The position numbers and the translations under genes are program-made. A stretch of 64,000 bases of DNA from Schlesneria paludicola DSM 18645 (GTDB taxonomy: Bacteria > Planctomycetota > Planctomycetia > Planctomycetales > Planctomycetaceae): assembly GCA_945862235.1 (NCBI GenBank), contig CAMAYU010000004.1, positions 1 through 64,000 of the forward strand. The letters are read 5' to 3'. Below the pieces are notes generated by a model that ran no database searches, had not been told where the DNA came from, and saw nothing but the letters and a program-made list of their open reading frames with translations. Positions within the stretch are counted from its first letter, which is position 1. Every line of letters starts with the position of its first letter. Positions 8,905-18,414 of this stretch are shown here, in pieces.

Positions 8905-9219
8905 TCAGTTCAGCACTTCGAACGATCCCGCCACTTTGCTCCCCGCCGAACGGAACATCGCCACGGTCTTCGTCCCAAAGTCACGAGCCTTCGAGGCGGA
9001 GGCCGGAGTTGGTGCAGGGGGCAACGGCGACGGAGGAGGAGTCGGCTCGTACTCACCAGGGATTCCCTGCTGAATCGGGGCATAGTCCGATCCGGGCTGC
9101 GACTCACACGGACACGAACGATGTTTGCGAATCTTCATCGACGTAACGCAACAACCGGACAGAAAGACGGCGAGGCAAATTGAGGCGATCACAGTGCGAG
9201 TCAATCGAGAGGTCAGCAT
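8905..9219 (-). CDS. Small proline-rich lipoprotein
   Basis: The likely start is the ATG at 9219, not the track start, because MLTSRLTRTVIASICLAVF leads directly into a lipobox, LSGC. The mature protein of about 80 residues has a Cys-rich patch (HRSCPC) and a proline-rich stretch (PTPPPSPLPPAPTP), then a short C-terminus. It would be anchored in a membrane as a lipoprotein. No known domain is recognised. It lies just downstream of the dehydrogenase start and on the same strand, so it is transcribed ahead of it. Confidence 0.6.
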   Translation of the reverse strand: MLTSRLTRTVIASICLAVFLSGCCVTSMKIRKHRSCPCESQPGSDYAPIQQGIPGEYEPTPPPSPLPPAPTPASASKARDFGTKTVAMFRSAGSKVAGSFEVLN

Positions 9220-9459
9220 GGTGGGAACTCGAATCAAAGAAGGGGTGGCGAGGACGATCCGGCTTTCGAGCGAGGACGATTCCTTACGCCGCGACGAAAA
9301 AGAGATCGTCCGCGACATTGCTGTCCACTCACGTAATTCCTGCCGATTCCCAGTACGAACTCAAACCAGCTCAGGCCGTTCCTGCCGCTCGGATCGTGCG
9401 GCATGGCGAAACGAGTCCCATGCTGAGCAACCTGCCGATCACGCGGACTGATCCGATTA

Positions 9460-9656
9460 GGATCGGCGCATCAATTACGGTCGTGCTTTGCCAGTTTGGC
9501 TTTTGTGAGCCGGGTGCCGTCAGGCCAATGGCACTCACTTTGTCCTTCACTCCGTGAGCGGCATTGACCGTAAGGCCCCGGCTTTCCTCGACGAAATGTC
9601 CGGGGCCTTACGGCACCCGGCTCACAAAACTCCGACGGTCATTGATCCGCCGATCC
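9460..9656. repeat. Foldback repeat C, long copy
   Basis: Outer arms GGATCGGCGCATCAATTACG and CGGTCATTGATCCGCCGATC pair, with inner arms GTGAGCCGGGTGCCGTCAGG and GGCACCCGGCTCAC. The middle contains a second small hairpin (AAGGCCCCGG/CCGGGGCCTT). The element spans about 197 bp. Confidence 0.85.
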
Positions 9657-9680
9657 TGAGGCGACCGGCAAGACTTGTCT

Positions 9681-9757
9681 GACACACACGCCCCCGAAGT
9701 GTGAACGAGAGCGAAGTCTATCGACAGCCCCCGTTCACACTTCGGGGTCGTGTGTCC
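9681..9757. repeat. Foldback repeat E
   Basis: GACACACACGCCCCCGAAGT and its near-complement ending CGGGGTCGTGTGTCC form the stem. A degraded relative carrying the flanking GCGACCGGCAAGA sequence occurs at 46307-46400. Confidence 0.8.
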
Positions 9758-9769
9758 AGCCAGCACTTC

Positions 9770-11248
9770 TCACTCATTCGAGAGCAACCGCTTCGCTCGT
9801 CGCTCTACCGCCGCGACCGCGAATAGTGCAATGACGGGCGTCAGCGGTGCTCGCATCCGCGCGTTCGTCCAATAGACGAGATGCACTCCCTGCACCGTGA
9901 TGACCAGCGCGTAGAGCAACCACCAGCGCGACCACTCCGAACGCCGCGCAACAACGAACATCCCGACCGCGAACGCTAACAGCAAGATCGAATAGAACCC
10001 GCCGACGGCCGCGATCACAAGACGACTCGGGCCTCCTTCCCCGTCACCGTCACCGTGCGGAACGACGCTCCATAAGCTGCGGACGCGATGCCAAACCGCG
10101 CGCGCGAACCGAAGCGGCTCGGCGGCGATGAACTCGCGCCCCCACTGACTCAGCCGATGATCGCGTTCCAGTTCGGAGGCGTTCGGCCCGAGTTCACGTT
10201 CCAACCGCTCGTCCAATCCCGCCTGCCATCGCGCGAGACTCTCACCGCTCCAAACGGTCCCCCACGGCTGATCGACGACTTCGTTCGAGAAGACCGAGTT
10301 GTTCGCGAGCAGAAGCGTGTACCCCCCATGAGTCGTCGTCAGGAGCGGCAACCCGATGACGAGTTGATTGCGAATCACCCACGGCGCGACAACGAGCAGC
10401 GTCCCGGCGATGACTCGCCACGGCAAGCTCCTCAGAGACAGTTGCGGTGTTCGGAAAATGCAGCCTACGGCAAGCACTCCGACCAGCGGCCAGAACGTCG
10501 GGCGACACAACACGAGCAACCCGAACAACACTCCCACGCGGAACCGATCACCAGAGGATCTTGAGCACACCAACCCGAAGCGTGAGCGAGGAATTTCCTG
10601 GTCAACTTGTCGTTGAGAAGCTCCATCTGGCATGCCCCGGTAGCTCGCAGATCTTCGCACTTCTTCGTCTTCTTCTCCTTCGTTGCTCAAGTGAGTTCGA
10701 GTAGTGCAAAGACCGAATTCCACCGGGGCAAGCCCGGCGGGGTCGTGGTTCAGCGGACGGTTCAGAGACTCCGGGCAACCCACCACGGCCAAGATCAACA
10801 GCGAAACCAGCCCCGCACAAACGGACTCGGTCATTGGCTGAGTTCCGTACAAGAGCAGCATCGGGTCGAGGGCCACGAGTGCCGCCGCGATCAGACTCGC
10901 ACGACCAAGCCCGAGCGACTCCCCCGCACGAAACGTCGCCCAAACCGTAACGACTCCTGCGACCGCATTGACCAGACCAACTGCAACACTCGTCGGCAGC
11001 GTCACCATCAATAGACCCAGCAGAGTCGGATAGAGCGGTGGCCGAAAGGCTGTCGGAGTCGTGCTGTCGGGACTGCACATCCCGCGACCAGCCGCGATCC
11101 CGTGAGCGATCCCCAAGTAGGCGTCACGGTCATGAGTCAGTTCCTCCGCCCGAGCGAACATCGCCACACCACGCACCGCCAGCGCGAGCAGCAGACACGC
11201 CACCAATCCCCAACGATCGCTCCAAGAGTCAGAGGCTTCCCGCACCAT
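9770..11248 (-). CDS. GT39/ArnT-like polytopic glycosyltransferase
   Basis: This 492-residue membrane protein has about ten hydrophobic segments and the general plan of dolichyl-phosphate-mannose or undecaprenyl-phosphate-sugar dependent transferases. The first TM is followed by an acidic Asp pair in the first loop (LTHDRDAYLGIAHG), where this superfamily places its catalytic acid. TAFRPPLYPTLLG matches the family. Residues 165-236 are a hydrophilic insertion unlike the rest, rich in charged residues (EGEEDEEVRRSASYRG); it corresponds to a repeat-derived stretch at 10541-10756. Acceptor and donor are unknown. Confidence 0.75.
   Translation of the reverse strand: MVREASDSWSDRWGLVACLLLALAVRGVAMFARAEELTHDRDAYLGIAHGIAAGRGMCSPDSTTPTAFRPPLYPTLLGLLMVTLPTSVAVGLVNAVAGVVTVWATFRAGESLGLGRASLIAAALVALDPMLLLYGTQPMTESVCAGLVSLLILAVVGCPESLNRPLNHDPAGLAPVEFGLCTTRTHLSNEGEEDEEVRRSASYRGMPDGASQRQVDQEIPRSRFGLVCSRSSGDRFRVGVLFGLLVLCRPTFWPLVGVLAVGCIFRTPQLSLRSLPWRVIAGTLLVVAPWVIRNQLVIGLPLLTTTHGGYTLLLANNSVFSNEVVDQPWGTVWSGESLARWQAGLDERLERELGPNASELERDHRLSQWGREFIAAEPLRFARAVWHRVRSLWSVVPHGDGDGEGGPSRLVIAAVGGFYSILLLAFAVGMFVVARRSEWSRWWLLYALVITVQGVHLVYWTNARMRAPLTPVIALFAVAAVERRAKRLLSNE
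10541..10756. repeat. Repeat-derived insertion inside the GT39-like gene
   Basis: This 216-bp, in-frame stretch contains ACCAACCCGAAGCGTGAGCG and a hairpin-like CCACCGGGGCAAGCCCGGCGG, types of sequence that recur in planctomycete intergenic regions. It encodes the charged insertion between two membrane segments and leaves the frame open. Confidence 0.6.
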
Positions 11249-11417
11249 TCAACCTTCTGAGGTGAAACCCAACAATTTCCCGTCGCCACGAGCGGCAGGT
11301 TGTAGGCTCGGGCTGGCCACGGGGACAAGCCGCGCGCCGATCCCATGGCACCGTGGCAACTGCTCACTGTCCGGCACACCAAACTCTCCCCGCCAACACC
11401 TCCCGCTCGAACACCTC

Positions 11418-13658
11418 ATGCCCGCAACGCCTTCCCCTTGGTTGATTCGGCTGACCGACCTGCTACTCGCGCGACGCAGCGTCGCACTGGTGCTGGCTCT
11501 CGGCCTGACGATCCTCGCTTGGGGACCGGCCTCGCGACTCACCTTCGAGCAGTCGATCGAATCGCTCTACTCGGCCGACAATCTGCGACTGGCGGCGTGG
11601 CGAGACAGCAAGCGACTCTTCGGTGGCGATGAGTTCGTGATGGTTGCCTACTCGGACCCAAACCTCTTCGGGACAGAGGATCGTCTCACAGATGCCGCGC
11701 GCGACAAGATCGAAACGCTAGCCGAGCAGCTCCAACAAATCCCCGGCATCCAGTCCGACAGCGTGCAACATTTGGCCGCCGCAATGCAGGCTCCCATCGG
11801 ACGGGCCGCCATTCGCAAGTTGCTCGAAGGAGTCCTCGTCGGGAGCGACGGCCAGACCACGGCCATCGTCTGCCGCCTGATGCCGCTCGGCCAAGGAACG
11901 GTCCCGCGCGCCGAGACCTATCGCCGCGTCAGACAACTCGGCCAACAGCAATCGCCCCCGGCATTCGTCGTCGGTGAGCCGATTCAAGTTCACGAAATGT
12001 TCCGCAACGTCGAAGACGACGGCCGCACTTTGGGTGTTGCTTCGACCGGGCTGCTCATGGTGGTCATCTTCGTGTTGTTCCGTTCGCTCCGCTGGATGCT
12101 GCTGCCGCTAATCGTCGTTGAAGTGACGCTGATCTGGACGAAGGGCCTGCTTGTCGCGACCGGCATTCAGCTCAGCATGGTCAGTTCGATGCTTCACTCG
12201 CTCGTCACGATCATCGGCATTGCGACGACGATGCACGTCACCGTGAGGTTTCGAGAATACCGCCGCCAACTCGACGCCACCGCCGCGCTCCGTCAAACGT
12301 TGCTCGAACTGATCGTGCCGATCTTCTGGACCATCGCGACCACGGCCGCCGGTTTCGCCGCGTTGCTCACTAGCCACATCACCCCCGTCGCCAGCTTCGG
12401 GATCATGATGAGCGTCGCCACGCTGCTGGTCCCCGTTGCCGCCGCGATGATTTTGCCGGGCGGCATTCTGCTCGCCGGAGCGACCGACAAACCGGGGAAT
12501 GCTCCCGCCGAATCGCGACTCACCACGATCCTCGGCCAGATCACCGAGTGGGTCGAGCATCGTCCCGTCATCGTCGGTGCGGGGATGATGGCGCTCACCA
12601 CAATCTGCACGGCCGGGCTATTCTTCCTCAAAGTCGAGACCGACTTCAGCAAGAATTTCCGCGACAATAGCCCCGTCGTGAAGGCCCTCGATTTCTTCGA
12701 GACGCGGCTCGGTGGAGCGGGCAACTGGGAAGTGAACTTCCCTGCGCCGAGCGAGTTCGACACCGAGTTCCTCGCCAAAGTGAGCGACCTCGCCGCCGAC
12801 TTGCGTCAGCTCGAAGCCCCTGACTCGCCGGGCAAGCTCACGAAGGTCGTTGCCGTCACCGATGGACTCGATGTCATCCCGAAGTTCCTGCCGCTGACCT
12901 GGCGACTCGGGGCACTCGAACGAATGCAGCCCGACTTCATTTCGAGCCTCTACAATCCGACTGCAGGCCGCATGCGCATCATCCTCCGCGCGAGAGAACG
13001 ACAGCCGTCCGAGACGAAACTCAAACTGATCGGCGACGTGGAAGAGGCCGCTCGCAAACACTTCCCCGATGCCACCGGAGCCTCCACCCCCCAAGCGACC
13101 GGCCTCTTCGTGCTGTTGACGTACCTGATTGAGAGCCTGATGGATGACCAACTCTCCAGCTTCGTCCTCGCGGCAGCGGCCATTGTGCTGCTGATGTGGA
13201 TCGCGTTCGGCAGCCTCAAACTCGGCGCGATGCTGCTGATCCCGAACCTGTTCCCCATCGCACTCGTGATCGGCACGATGGGCTGGATCGGACTCCCCGT
13301 GAACATCGCCACCGCCATGATCGCCAGCGTCTCGATGGGTCTGACCGTCGATTCGAGCATCCACTACTTGGCGGGCTATCGCGACGCACGCCAACGCGGG
13401 CTGACCTTCTCCGCCGCATTGAAAGAGACGCATCAAGGAGTCGGGCTGGCATTGGTCTTCGCCAACGTCGCGCTGGTGGCAGGCTTCTCCGTCCTGACCC
13501 TCTCGCACTTCATCCCGCTCGTCTACTTCGGTGTCCTCGTGAGCGTCGCCATGCTCGGCGGCCTCTTGGGCAACCTCATCCTGCTGCCACTGCTGCTGAG
13601 AATCGTCGATCGCAAAGATGTGGCGAGCGATCAGATCGCTCACCAACCCACCGCGTAA
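11418..13658 (+). CDS. MMPL/RND superfamily exporter
   Basis: This protein of about 746 residues has two copies of the RND half: one TM helix, a large periplasmic loop, then a five-TM bundle, repeated. The first bundle includes LLMVVIFVLFRSLRWMLLPL, the second includes MIASVSMGLTVDSSIHYLAG with the conserved acidic residue in the TM helix that couples to protons. It resembles MMPL and hopanoid-type exporters that move lipids or hydrophobic molecules. I prefer the ATG at 11418, since the 52 residues before it are unlike coding sequence. No membrane fusion protein is adjacent. Confidence 0.82.
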   Translation: MPATPSPWLIRLTDLLLARRSVALVLALGLTILAWGPASRLTFEQSIESLYSADNLRLAAWRDSKRLFGGDEFVMVAYSDPNLFGTEDRLTDAARDKIETLAEQLQQIPGIQSDSVQHLAAAMQAPIGRAAIRKLLEGVLVGSDGQTTAIVCRLMPLGQGTVPRAETYRRVRQLGQQQSPPAFVVGEPIQVHEMFRNVEDDGRTLGVASTGLLMVVIFVLFRSLRWMLLPLIVVEVTLIWTKGLLVATGIQLSMVSSMLHSLVTIIGIATTMHVTVRFREYRRQLDATAALRQTLLELIVPIFWTIATTAAGFAALLTSHITPVASFGIMMSVATLLVPVAAAMILPGGILLAGATDKPGNAPAESRLTTILGQITEWVEHRPVIVGAGMMALTTICTAGLFFLKVETDFSKNFRDNSPVVKALDFFETRLGGAGNWEVNFPAPSEFDTEFLAKVSDLAADLRQLEAPDSPGKLTKVVAVTDGLDVIPKFLPLTWRLGALERMQPDFISSLYNPTAGRMRIILRARERQPSETKLKLIGDVEEAARKHFPDATGASTPQATGLFVLLTYLIESLMDDQLSSFVLAAAAIVLLMWIAFGSLKLGAMLLIPNLFPIALVIGTMGWIGLPVNIATAMIASVSMGLTVDSSIHYLAGYRDARQRGLTFSAALKETHQGVGLALVFANVALVAGFSVLTLSHFIPLVYFGVLVSVAMLGGLLGNLILLPLLLRIVDRKDVASDQIAHQPTA

Positions 13659-13688
13659 GCAAGGACTCGACCGAAGCCCGGCTTAGCG

Positions 13689-13785
13689 GCCTGTTGAAAA
13701 ACCCGTAGCACAGGCGGCCCGCCTGCTCGCATTTCGAGTTCGAAAACACAGGCGAGCCGCCTGTGCTACGGGTTCTTCAACAGGC
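13689..13785. repeat. Foldback repeat F, intact copy
   Basis: GCCTGTTGAAAAACCCGTAG pairs with CTACGGGTTCTTCAACAGGC; further in, ACAGGCGGCCCGCCTG pairs with CAGGCGAGCCGCCTGT. It lies between the convergent exporter and thiG genes. A degenerate copy is at 21412-21538. Confidence 0.85.
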
Positions 13786-13837
13786 TGTTAGCCTCGTTAG
13801 CCGGACTTCAGCAACCTCGACTTGGACCTCAGCCGCC

Positions 13838-14677
13838 TCAACGCGCACCTGGTGAGATCAGCCCCATCTCGGGACTGCTGGCGGTCGCATACAACTTCTT
13901 CGGAATGCGTCCCGCACGAGACGCCAGCCACCCGGCACGACAAGCCAGCTTCATCGCCTCCGCCATCGCTGCCGGATCGGTCGCCGAGGCAATCGCCGTA
14001 TTGAGCAGCACGCCATCGCAACCGAGCTCCATCGCGAAGGCCACGTCGCTCGCCGTCCCGACCCCCGCATCGACGATCACCGGATAATCGGGATCGTTCT
14101 CCTTGAGGTACTCCAAGCAGATGCGGATGTTGTTCGGGTTGAGGATCCCCTGCCCGCTGCCAATCGGACTTCCCGCAGGCATGACCGACGTGGCTCCCGC
14201 CTCTTTCAACCGACGAGCCGTGATCGGATCGTCGGTTGTATAACAAAGAACTTCAAAACCGTCGGCCACCAATTCGCGAGTCGCTTCAAGCGTCGCGACC
14301 GGATCGGGCAGCAGAGTCTTCTTGTCGCCCAGCACTTCCAGCTTGATCCAACTCGCGCCCGGGTTATTCAGCCCGGAAAGAATCTCGCGCCCCAGCCGTG
14401 CCGTCCGAACAGCATCATCGGCAGTGAAGCAGCCCGCCGTGTTCGGCAGGATCGTGTACTTATCGAGATCAATGAAGTCGAGAATGCTGCGACCACTCGC
14501 ATCGACCAGCCGCTCCCGCCGCACGGCCACGGTGATGACATCCGACCCGCTGACCTCAAGACACTCGCGCATCAACTCAAACGTCGCATACTTGCCGGTG
14601 CCGACAATCAGACGCGACCGCAGCGAATGCGACCCCAACACCAACGGCGATTCCGAAGACACTTTGGACGATGACAT
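13838..14677 (-). CDS. thiG: Thiazole synthase ThiG
   Basis: ThiG makes the thiazole phosphate ring of thiamine from deoxyxylulose phosphate, dehydroglycine and the sulfur carried by ThiS thiocarboxylate. The 279-residue sequence shows [16 protein letters not shown] at the start, [16 protein letters not shown] with the Schiff-base Lys, [13 protein letters not shown] at the phosphate site, and [20 protein letters not shown]. It follows thiS by 9 bp and the two form a unit. No thiH, thiO or thiF is seen in the window. Confidence 0.95.
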   Translation of the reverse strand: MSSSKVSSESPLVLGSHSLRSRLIVGTGKYATFELMRECLEVSGSDVITVAVRRERLVDASGRSILDFIDLDKYTILPNTAGCFTADDAVRTARLGREILSGLNNPGASWIKLEVLGDKKTLLPDPVATLEATRELVADGFEVLCYTTDDPITARRLKEAGATSVMPAGSPIGSGQGILNPNNIRICLEYLKENDPDYPVIVDAGVGTASDVAFAMELGCDGVLLNTAIASATDPAAMAEAMKLACRAGWLASRAGRIPKKLYATASSPEMGLISPGAR

Positions 14678-14686
14678 AAGCCCGAA

Positions 14687-14902
14687 TCAACCTCCCCCAA
14701 CCAACGTCACGATCTCAACTCGATCACCGTCCGCCAACCGAGTCGTCGCATGATCGGCTCGCGGTACAACTCGACGATTCAACTCAACCGCTAGGAACCG
14801 AGGCTGAAGCTTCATGTCAGCCAAAAGTTGTTCGACCGTCATGCCCGTGACCACAGTGCGGACAGCATCGTTGAGAGATATCTTGCAAGCCAAAGGAATC
14901 AT
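14687..14902 (-). CDS. thiS: Sulfur carrier ThiS
   Basis: This ubiquitin-like carrier of about 71 residues ends in LVGGG, giving the C-terminal Gly-Gly that is thiocarboxylated to donate sulfur to ThiG. The track start at 14989 would overlap the preceding gene's stop and its terminator, so I choose the ATG at 14902. Typical features are the N-terminal strand with [20 protein letters not shown] and [17 protein letters not shown]. It lies directly upstream of thiG and directly downstream of a terminator-like hairpin. Confidence 0.92.
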   Translation of the reverse strand: MIPLACKISLNDAVRTVVTGMTVEQLLADMKLQPRFLAVELNRRVVPRADHATTRLADGDRVEIVTLVGGG

Positions 14903-14911
14903 TTCATGCTC

Positions 14912-14945
14912 AACAAGAAGAAACCCGGTATCACTTGATACCGGG
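14912..14945 (-). terminator. Terminator-like hairpin before thiS
   Basis: A perfect 10-bp stem (CCCGGTATCA / TGATACCGGG) with a 2-nt loop is followed on the minus strand by TTTCTTCTTGTT. It lies 37 nt after the DUF1559 stop and ends about 20 nt before the thiS start. It should end DUF1559 transcription, fully or partly. Confidence 0.8.
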
Positions 14946-14982
14946 CCGGTGTGAACACAGTCAGACTGAACCGAAGGCGAAA

Positions 14983-16005
14983 TCACCAACCATCAGTCAC
15001 GTTCTCCAACATCGGCCCCATCGACTTCAAAGCGCCATTCCGCGTGGAAATCGCTTTGAATACGTTGAGATCGACTCGCTTGGACACCGCTCGAGTTGAT
15101 CCGTCACCCAACGCGAAACAACACAATTCCCCGTGATTGCTTCCGAAGCTGAAAAAATGAAGACTCACCGCAGATCCCCCCGCGGGGGTAATCGTAGACT
15201 GCCAGTAAGCATCCATCACATCAGGATGCCCCGCCGTTCGGTCGTCCCAGACTCGTACACAGCAACTGAAGGCATCTGCCCAGAAGCCGTACAGCGAATC
15301 ACCTAAAACAATGGTGTTTGACAATCCATCCGTGGCGTCCCCCATGCGCACAGCGCTATTTTGGTAAAGCATCCCATTCGGGGTTATGGGAGCCGTAGCC
15401 GGATTGGGAGGCGTTTCGGTGCTGTATGCCCCCATAGAACCTCGATAGGTCGAGTAACCCCACCCTTTAGGGCGAGTCGGTGGCAAGTTACCCGCGCTAG
15501 GACAGATATAGGAGTCGATCTTCGACTGTATGAACTGTTCATTACCACCCGGCACACCACCTGGCCCCGGACCATTTTTGGGAACTCGGAAATCCAACTC
15601 GATGGTTCCCTGCCCCATCTGCGACATGATGAATGCGTGCCAGCCCCATTCCGCAGGCATATACCAATCCGGCACGGTAGTGATCGTCTTTAGCCCGTTG
15701 ACAACAGTAGTCAATTGAGGCGGTTCGGGCAGTGGATTCACTGAATCCCCACTTCCCACGGCAGGCGAAATGTACCCCGACGGAAAGCACTTGAATGCAC
15801 TTTCATAGTTGTGCATCGCGAGAATGATCTGCTTCAGATTATTGAGGCACTGCGCTCGGCGTCCCGCCTCCCGGGCCTGTTGAACCGCAGGCAACAAGAG
15901 TGCGGCGAGCATCGCGATGATCGCGATCACCACCAGCAACTCAATCAACGTGAAGCCGCGACGAGCGGCGGCGGATGAACATGACTTCGAGTTTCGGGTC
16001 ATCAC
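14983..16005 (-). CDS. DUF1559 protein with type II/IV pilin-like N-terminus
   Basis: This is one of the DUF1559 proteins that planctomycetes encode in large numbers. The N-terminus carries a prepilin cleavage and methylation motif, [19 protein letters not shown], where cleavage after Gly leaves Phe with Glu at +5. The next part, [20 protein letters not shown], is the family hallmark. The C-terminal part contains [17 protein letters not shown], the usual closing motif. The product is likely assembled at the cell surface or in pseudopilus-like structures, but its role is not established. Confidence 0.93.
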   Translation of the reverse strand: MMTRNSKSCSSAAARRGFTLIELLVVIAIIAMLAALLLPAVQQAREAGRRAQCLNNLKQIILAMHNYESAFKCFPSGYISPAVGSGDSVNPLPEPPQLTTVVNGLKTITTVPDWYMPAEWGWHAFIMSQMGQGTIELDFRVPKNGPGPGGVPGGNEQFIQSKIDSYICPSAGNLPPTRPKGWGYSTYRGSMGAYSTETPPNPATAPITPNGMLYQNSAVRMGDATDGLSNTIVLGDSLYGFWADAFSCCVRVWDDRTAGHPDVMDAYWQSTITPAGGSAVSLHFFSFGSNHGELCCFALGDGSTRAVSKRVDLNVFKAISTRNGALKSMGPMLENVTDGW

Positions 16006-16110
16006 TCTACTCCTGTGGCTTCAGTTCGGTGTCCTGCCAGACGGGGAAAAACTTGGGTGAAAACATTTCCGATGCGCGGAAGCAAACACGCGCAACCATC
16101 ACGCCGCGAG

Positions 16111-16139
16111 ACCGTAGCAAATAAAACTAGCCAATTCAA
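16111..16139 (-). promoter_or_regulatory. Candidate sigma-70 promoter for DUF1559 gene
   Basis: TTGAAT and TACGGT are separated by 17 nt on the minus strand, with an extended -10 TG one base before TACGGT. It would give a leader of about 100 nt before the DUF1559 start. Matches to consensus are partial, so this is a candidate only. Confidence 0.4.
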
Positions 16140-16204
16140 ACCCCGATCCGACTTCCAAAGTTTCGGTCGGGATCGGCTGAGTTTGACTGCAATCATTCAC
16201 CAAC

Positions 16205-16236
16205 AAAAAAAAAGGCAGAGCCTCGCTGGCTCTGCC
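16205..16236 (-). terminator. Rho-independent terminator after rplU
   Basis: GGCAGAGCC and GGCTCTGCC form a perfect 9-bp stem with a 5-nt loop, followed on the minus strand by nine T residues. It ends the RNase E/G-rplU transcript. Confidence 0.93.
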
Positions 16237-16281
16237 ACTGAAATCTCATGCCCTCTCATCGCTTACCGAGTGAAGCGACGA

Positions 16282-16653
16282 TCAGCTACCAGAGGAGGAA
16301 TCCGCACCCACTGCGGAACTCTCAACGACCGACAGATTCGGTACCGAGATTCCGGTGATCTTCACCCGGGTATACCTCTGGCGGTGGCCATTGTGTCGAC
16401 GAGAAGCGTTACGACGATAGTGCTTCTGGATCTCAAGTTTGATCCCCTTCATCACTGCCATCACAACTTCGCCCGTCACGGTCGCGCCTTCGATGACTGG
16501 ACGACCGAGGATGCTGGCACCGCCACCGTTGGCCAGCAGCACCTTGTCGAAAGTCACCGTCTGGCCATCTTGAACTTCTCGCAAATCAACGGCCAGAACG
16601 TCTCCCTGACGAACCTTGTACTGACGGCTACCATCTTCAAAAACAGCAAACAT
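16282..16653 (-). CDS. rplU: 50S ribosomal protein L21
   Basis: This is a 123-residue L21 that binds 23S rRNA in the large subunit. The start is the ATG at 16653, preceded by AAGGA; the track's longer version adds 33 non-homologous residues. MFAVFEDGSRQYKVRQGD, FDKVLL, GATVTGEVV and NASRRHNGHRQRYTRVKI are L21 hallmarks. A short Ser/Ala-rich tail follows. It lies downstream of RNase E/G, a common bacterial pairing, but the usual L27 gene (rpmA) does not follow; the transcript ends at the terminator instead. Confidence 0.95.
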   Translation of the reverse strand: MFAVFEDGSRQYKVRQGDVLAVDLREVQDGQTVTFDKVLLANGGGASILGRPVIEGATVTGEVVMAVMKGIKLEIQKHYRRNASRRHNGHRQRYTRVKITGISVPNLSVVESSAVGADSSSGS

Positions 16654-16782
16654 CTTCAGCAGTCCTTCGACAACGAACAGTGAACGCATCAGGTACCAAT
16701 CCACAGACTGGCACAGAATCTTGAGACAAACACCGAACGGTAAGACCTTCACGGCCGCGAACGGGGCGGGGAGAGTACAGGA

Positions 16783-18414
16783 TCAGCCTTTCGATTTCGA
16801 GTCCGGCTGGGCCAGAATCTTGACCTCGCTACCCGTTTCATTGGTGCAGTGAAACTGCAAATGCTCGGGACCAACCGCCGTTAGGGCGTGAACATTGATG
16901 GTCACTTCATACACTTCTTCCAAGTTCGTGATGTCACGTCTTTTGCGGTTGTTGAGAAACGCGGCCACTCGCTCGTGAACATCGACCGTGACACGCGACA
17001 CCTCGTCGCGGTTGGCGTGAGTCATCAGCAAACGCATCACGTCGATCGCCATGCTCTCGGCCGTCTTGACCTGACCGGTCCCCGTGCAACACGGACAATC
17101 CTCATAGACGCTGCGACGCAACGATGGCCTAATCCGCTGTCGAGTCATTTCAATCAGACCGAACGGACTGATGTGCATGATCTTCGTCCGAGCACGATCC
17201 CGACGAACGGCATTGGCCAACGCTCGCTCAACCCCACGGCGATGCCGCTCATCCCGCATGTCGATGAAGTCGTTGACGATCACACCGCCTAGGTCACGCA
17301 AGCGAATCTGTCGGCTGATCTCTTCGGCCGCTCGCAGATTGACTTGGTAGGCATTCTCTTCAGCGTCATCGTCCATTCGGAAGTTGCCGCTGTTGACATC
17401 AATGGCGACCAGCGCTTCTGTCTGATCGATGACGATCGAACCGCCCCCTTTCATCGGGACGTGGCGGCACTGAATACGGCTGATCTCACGCTCGATGTCG
17501 TACTGGTTGAAGATCGGTTCGCGACCATCGTACAGCTTGATGCAATCGACCTGCTTAGGAAGCACGATGCTCATGAACTCGCGGGCGCGTTCAAAAGCTC
17601 GCTGCTCGTCAATCCAAATGGTGTCGATCGCGGTGCTGTAAATATCCCGGATCGTCCTGATGATCATGTCGCTCTCTTCGTAGATATCGACTGGAGCCGG
17701 GAACTTTTGAACCCGACTGACGATGACCTTCCAAAGACGCAACAGGTAATTCAAGTCCCGCTGCAAGTCGGCTTGAGACTGATCGACTCCCGCCGTACGA
17801 ATGATGAAACCGAGGCCCTCCGGTGGACTGAGGTCTCGCAAAATACGTTTGAGCCGCTTGCGAGCATCCTCGTCAGCGATCTTTCGACTGACACCTACGC
17901 GCTGCAGGCCCGGCATCAGAACGAGATACCGACCGGGAATGCTGATGTAGGTCGAAAGAGTCGGCCCCTTTGACCCGATCCCCCCCTTAATGACTTGAAC
18001 GAGCACTTCGCTGCCACGCTGGAAAATCTCTTGAATCGGTGGCTTGTTGCGAACGCTTCGCTCATTGAAGCGGCCGCGAGCGGCCGAGCGGCCTCGCACT
18101 TCATCACCGTCACCCGAATCCAAGTCGTCGGCATCATCATCGGAGTCCCCTCCGTCACCCTTCTCAATGAGGTGACGGTAATACTGGAACTCAACATCAC
18201 TCACATGGAGAAAGCCATTCCGGCCCACACCGAAATCCACGAACGCAGCTTGAATGCTGGGTTCGATGTTGACGATGCGTCCCTTGTAGATGTTGCCGAC
18301 GTAGTTTTCGAGACTGTTCCGTTCGACGTACAACTCCTCCAGAATCCCATCTTCAACGATGGCGATCCGGCTTTCCTCCGGCTGGAGGACATTGATCAAC
18401 ATTTCTTTTTTCAT
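16783..18414 (-). CDS. rng: Ribonuclease E/G family endoribonuclease
   Basis: This 543-residue protein has the catalytic half of RNase E/G and no long C-terminal scaffold, so it is closer to RNase G in size. It cleaves single-stranded RNA in rRNA maturation and mRNA decay. An S1-like domain starts at about residue 35 (NIYKGRIVNIEPSIQAAFVD). Residues about 85-125 are an acidic then basic insertion (GDGGDSDDDADDLDSGDGDE). The DNase-I-like catalytic part has AIDVNSGNF and GVIVNDFIDM with the metal-binding Asp residues, and the zinc-link is CPCCTGTG. AGGGG lies 7 nt before the ATG. Confidence 0.93.
   Translation of the reverse strand: MKKEMLINVLQPEESRIAIVEDGILEELYVERNSLENYVGNIYKGRIVNIEPSIQAAFVDFGVGRNGFLHVSDVEFQYYRHLIEKGDGGDSDDDADDLDSGDGDEVRGRSAARGRFNERSVRNKPPIQEIFQRGSEVLVQVIKGGIGSKGPTLSTYISIPGRYLVLMPGLQRVGVSRKIADEDARKRLKRILRDLSPPEGLGFIIRTAGVDQSQADLQRDLNYLLRLWKVIVSRVQKFPAPVDIYEESDMIIRTIRDIYSTAIDTIWIDEQRAFERAREFMSIVLPKQVDCIKLYDGREPIFNQYDIEREISRIQCRHVPMKGGGSIVIDQTEALVAIDVNSGNFRMDDDAEENAYQVNLRAAEEISRQIRLRDLGGVIVNDFIDMRDERHRRGVERALANAVRRDRARTKIMHISPFGLIEMTRQRIRPSLRRSVYEDCPCCTGTGQVKTAESMAIDVMRLLMTHANRDEVSRVTVDVHERVAAFLNNRKRRDITNLEEVYEVTINVHALTAVGPEHLQFHCTNETGSEVKILAQPDSKSKG

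Larger units (their letters stand above)
9319..9769. other. Intergenic block made mostly of two foldback elements
   Basis: No gene is seen. From 9460 to 9757 the sequence is almost entirely two adjacent foldback elements (C and E). The stretch 9319-9459 has no recognisable feature. Confidence 0.6.

Noticed and set aside
12618-13646. 342-residue minus-strand ORF
   Set aside because: Shadow of the MMPL exporter; rich in Gln/His/Glu as expected for antisense of hydrophobic codons.
14687-14989. TPP riboswitch before thiS
   Set aside because: I looked for the conserved CTGAGA and related core and did not find it; only a terminator-like hairpin is present.
16006-16281. rpmA (L27) after rplU
   Set aside because: The sequence after rplU is a terminator and then the DUF1559 leader; no L27 motif is present on either strand.
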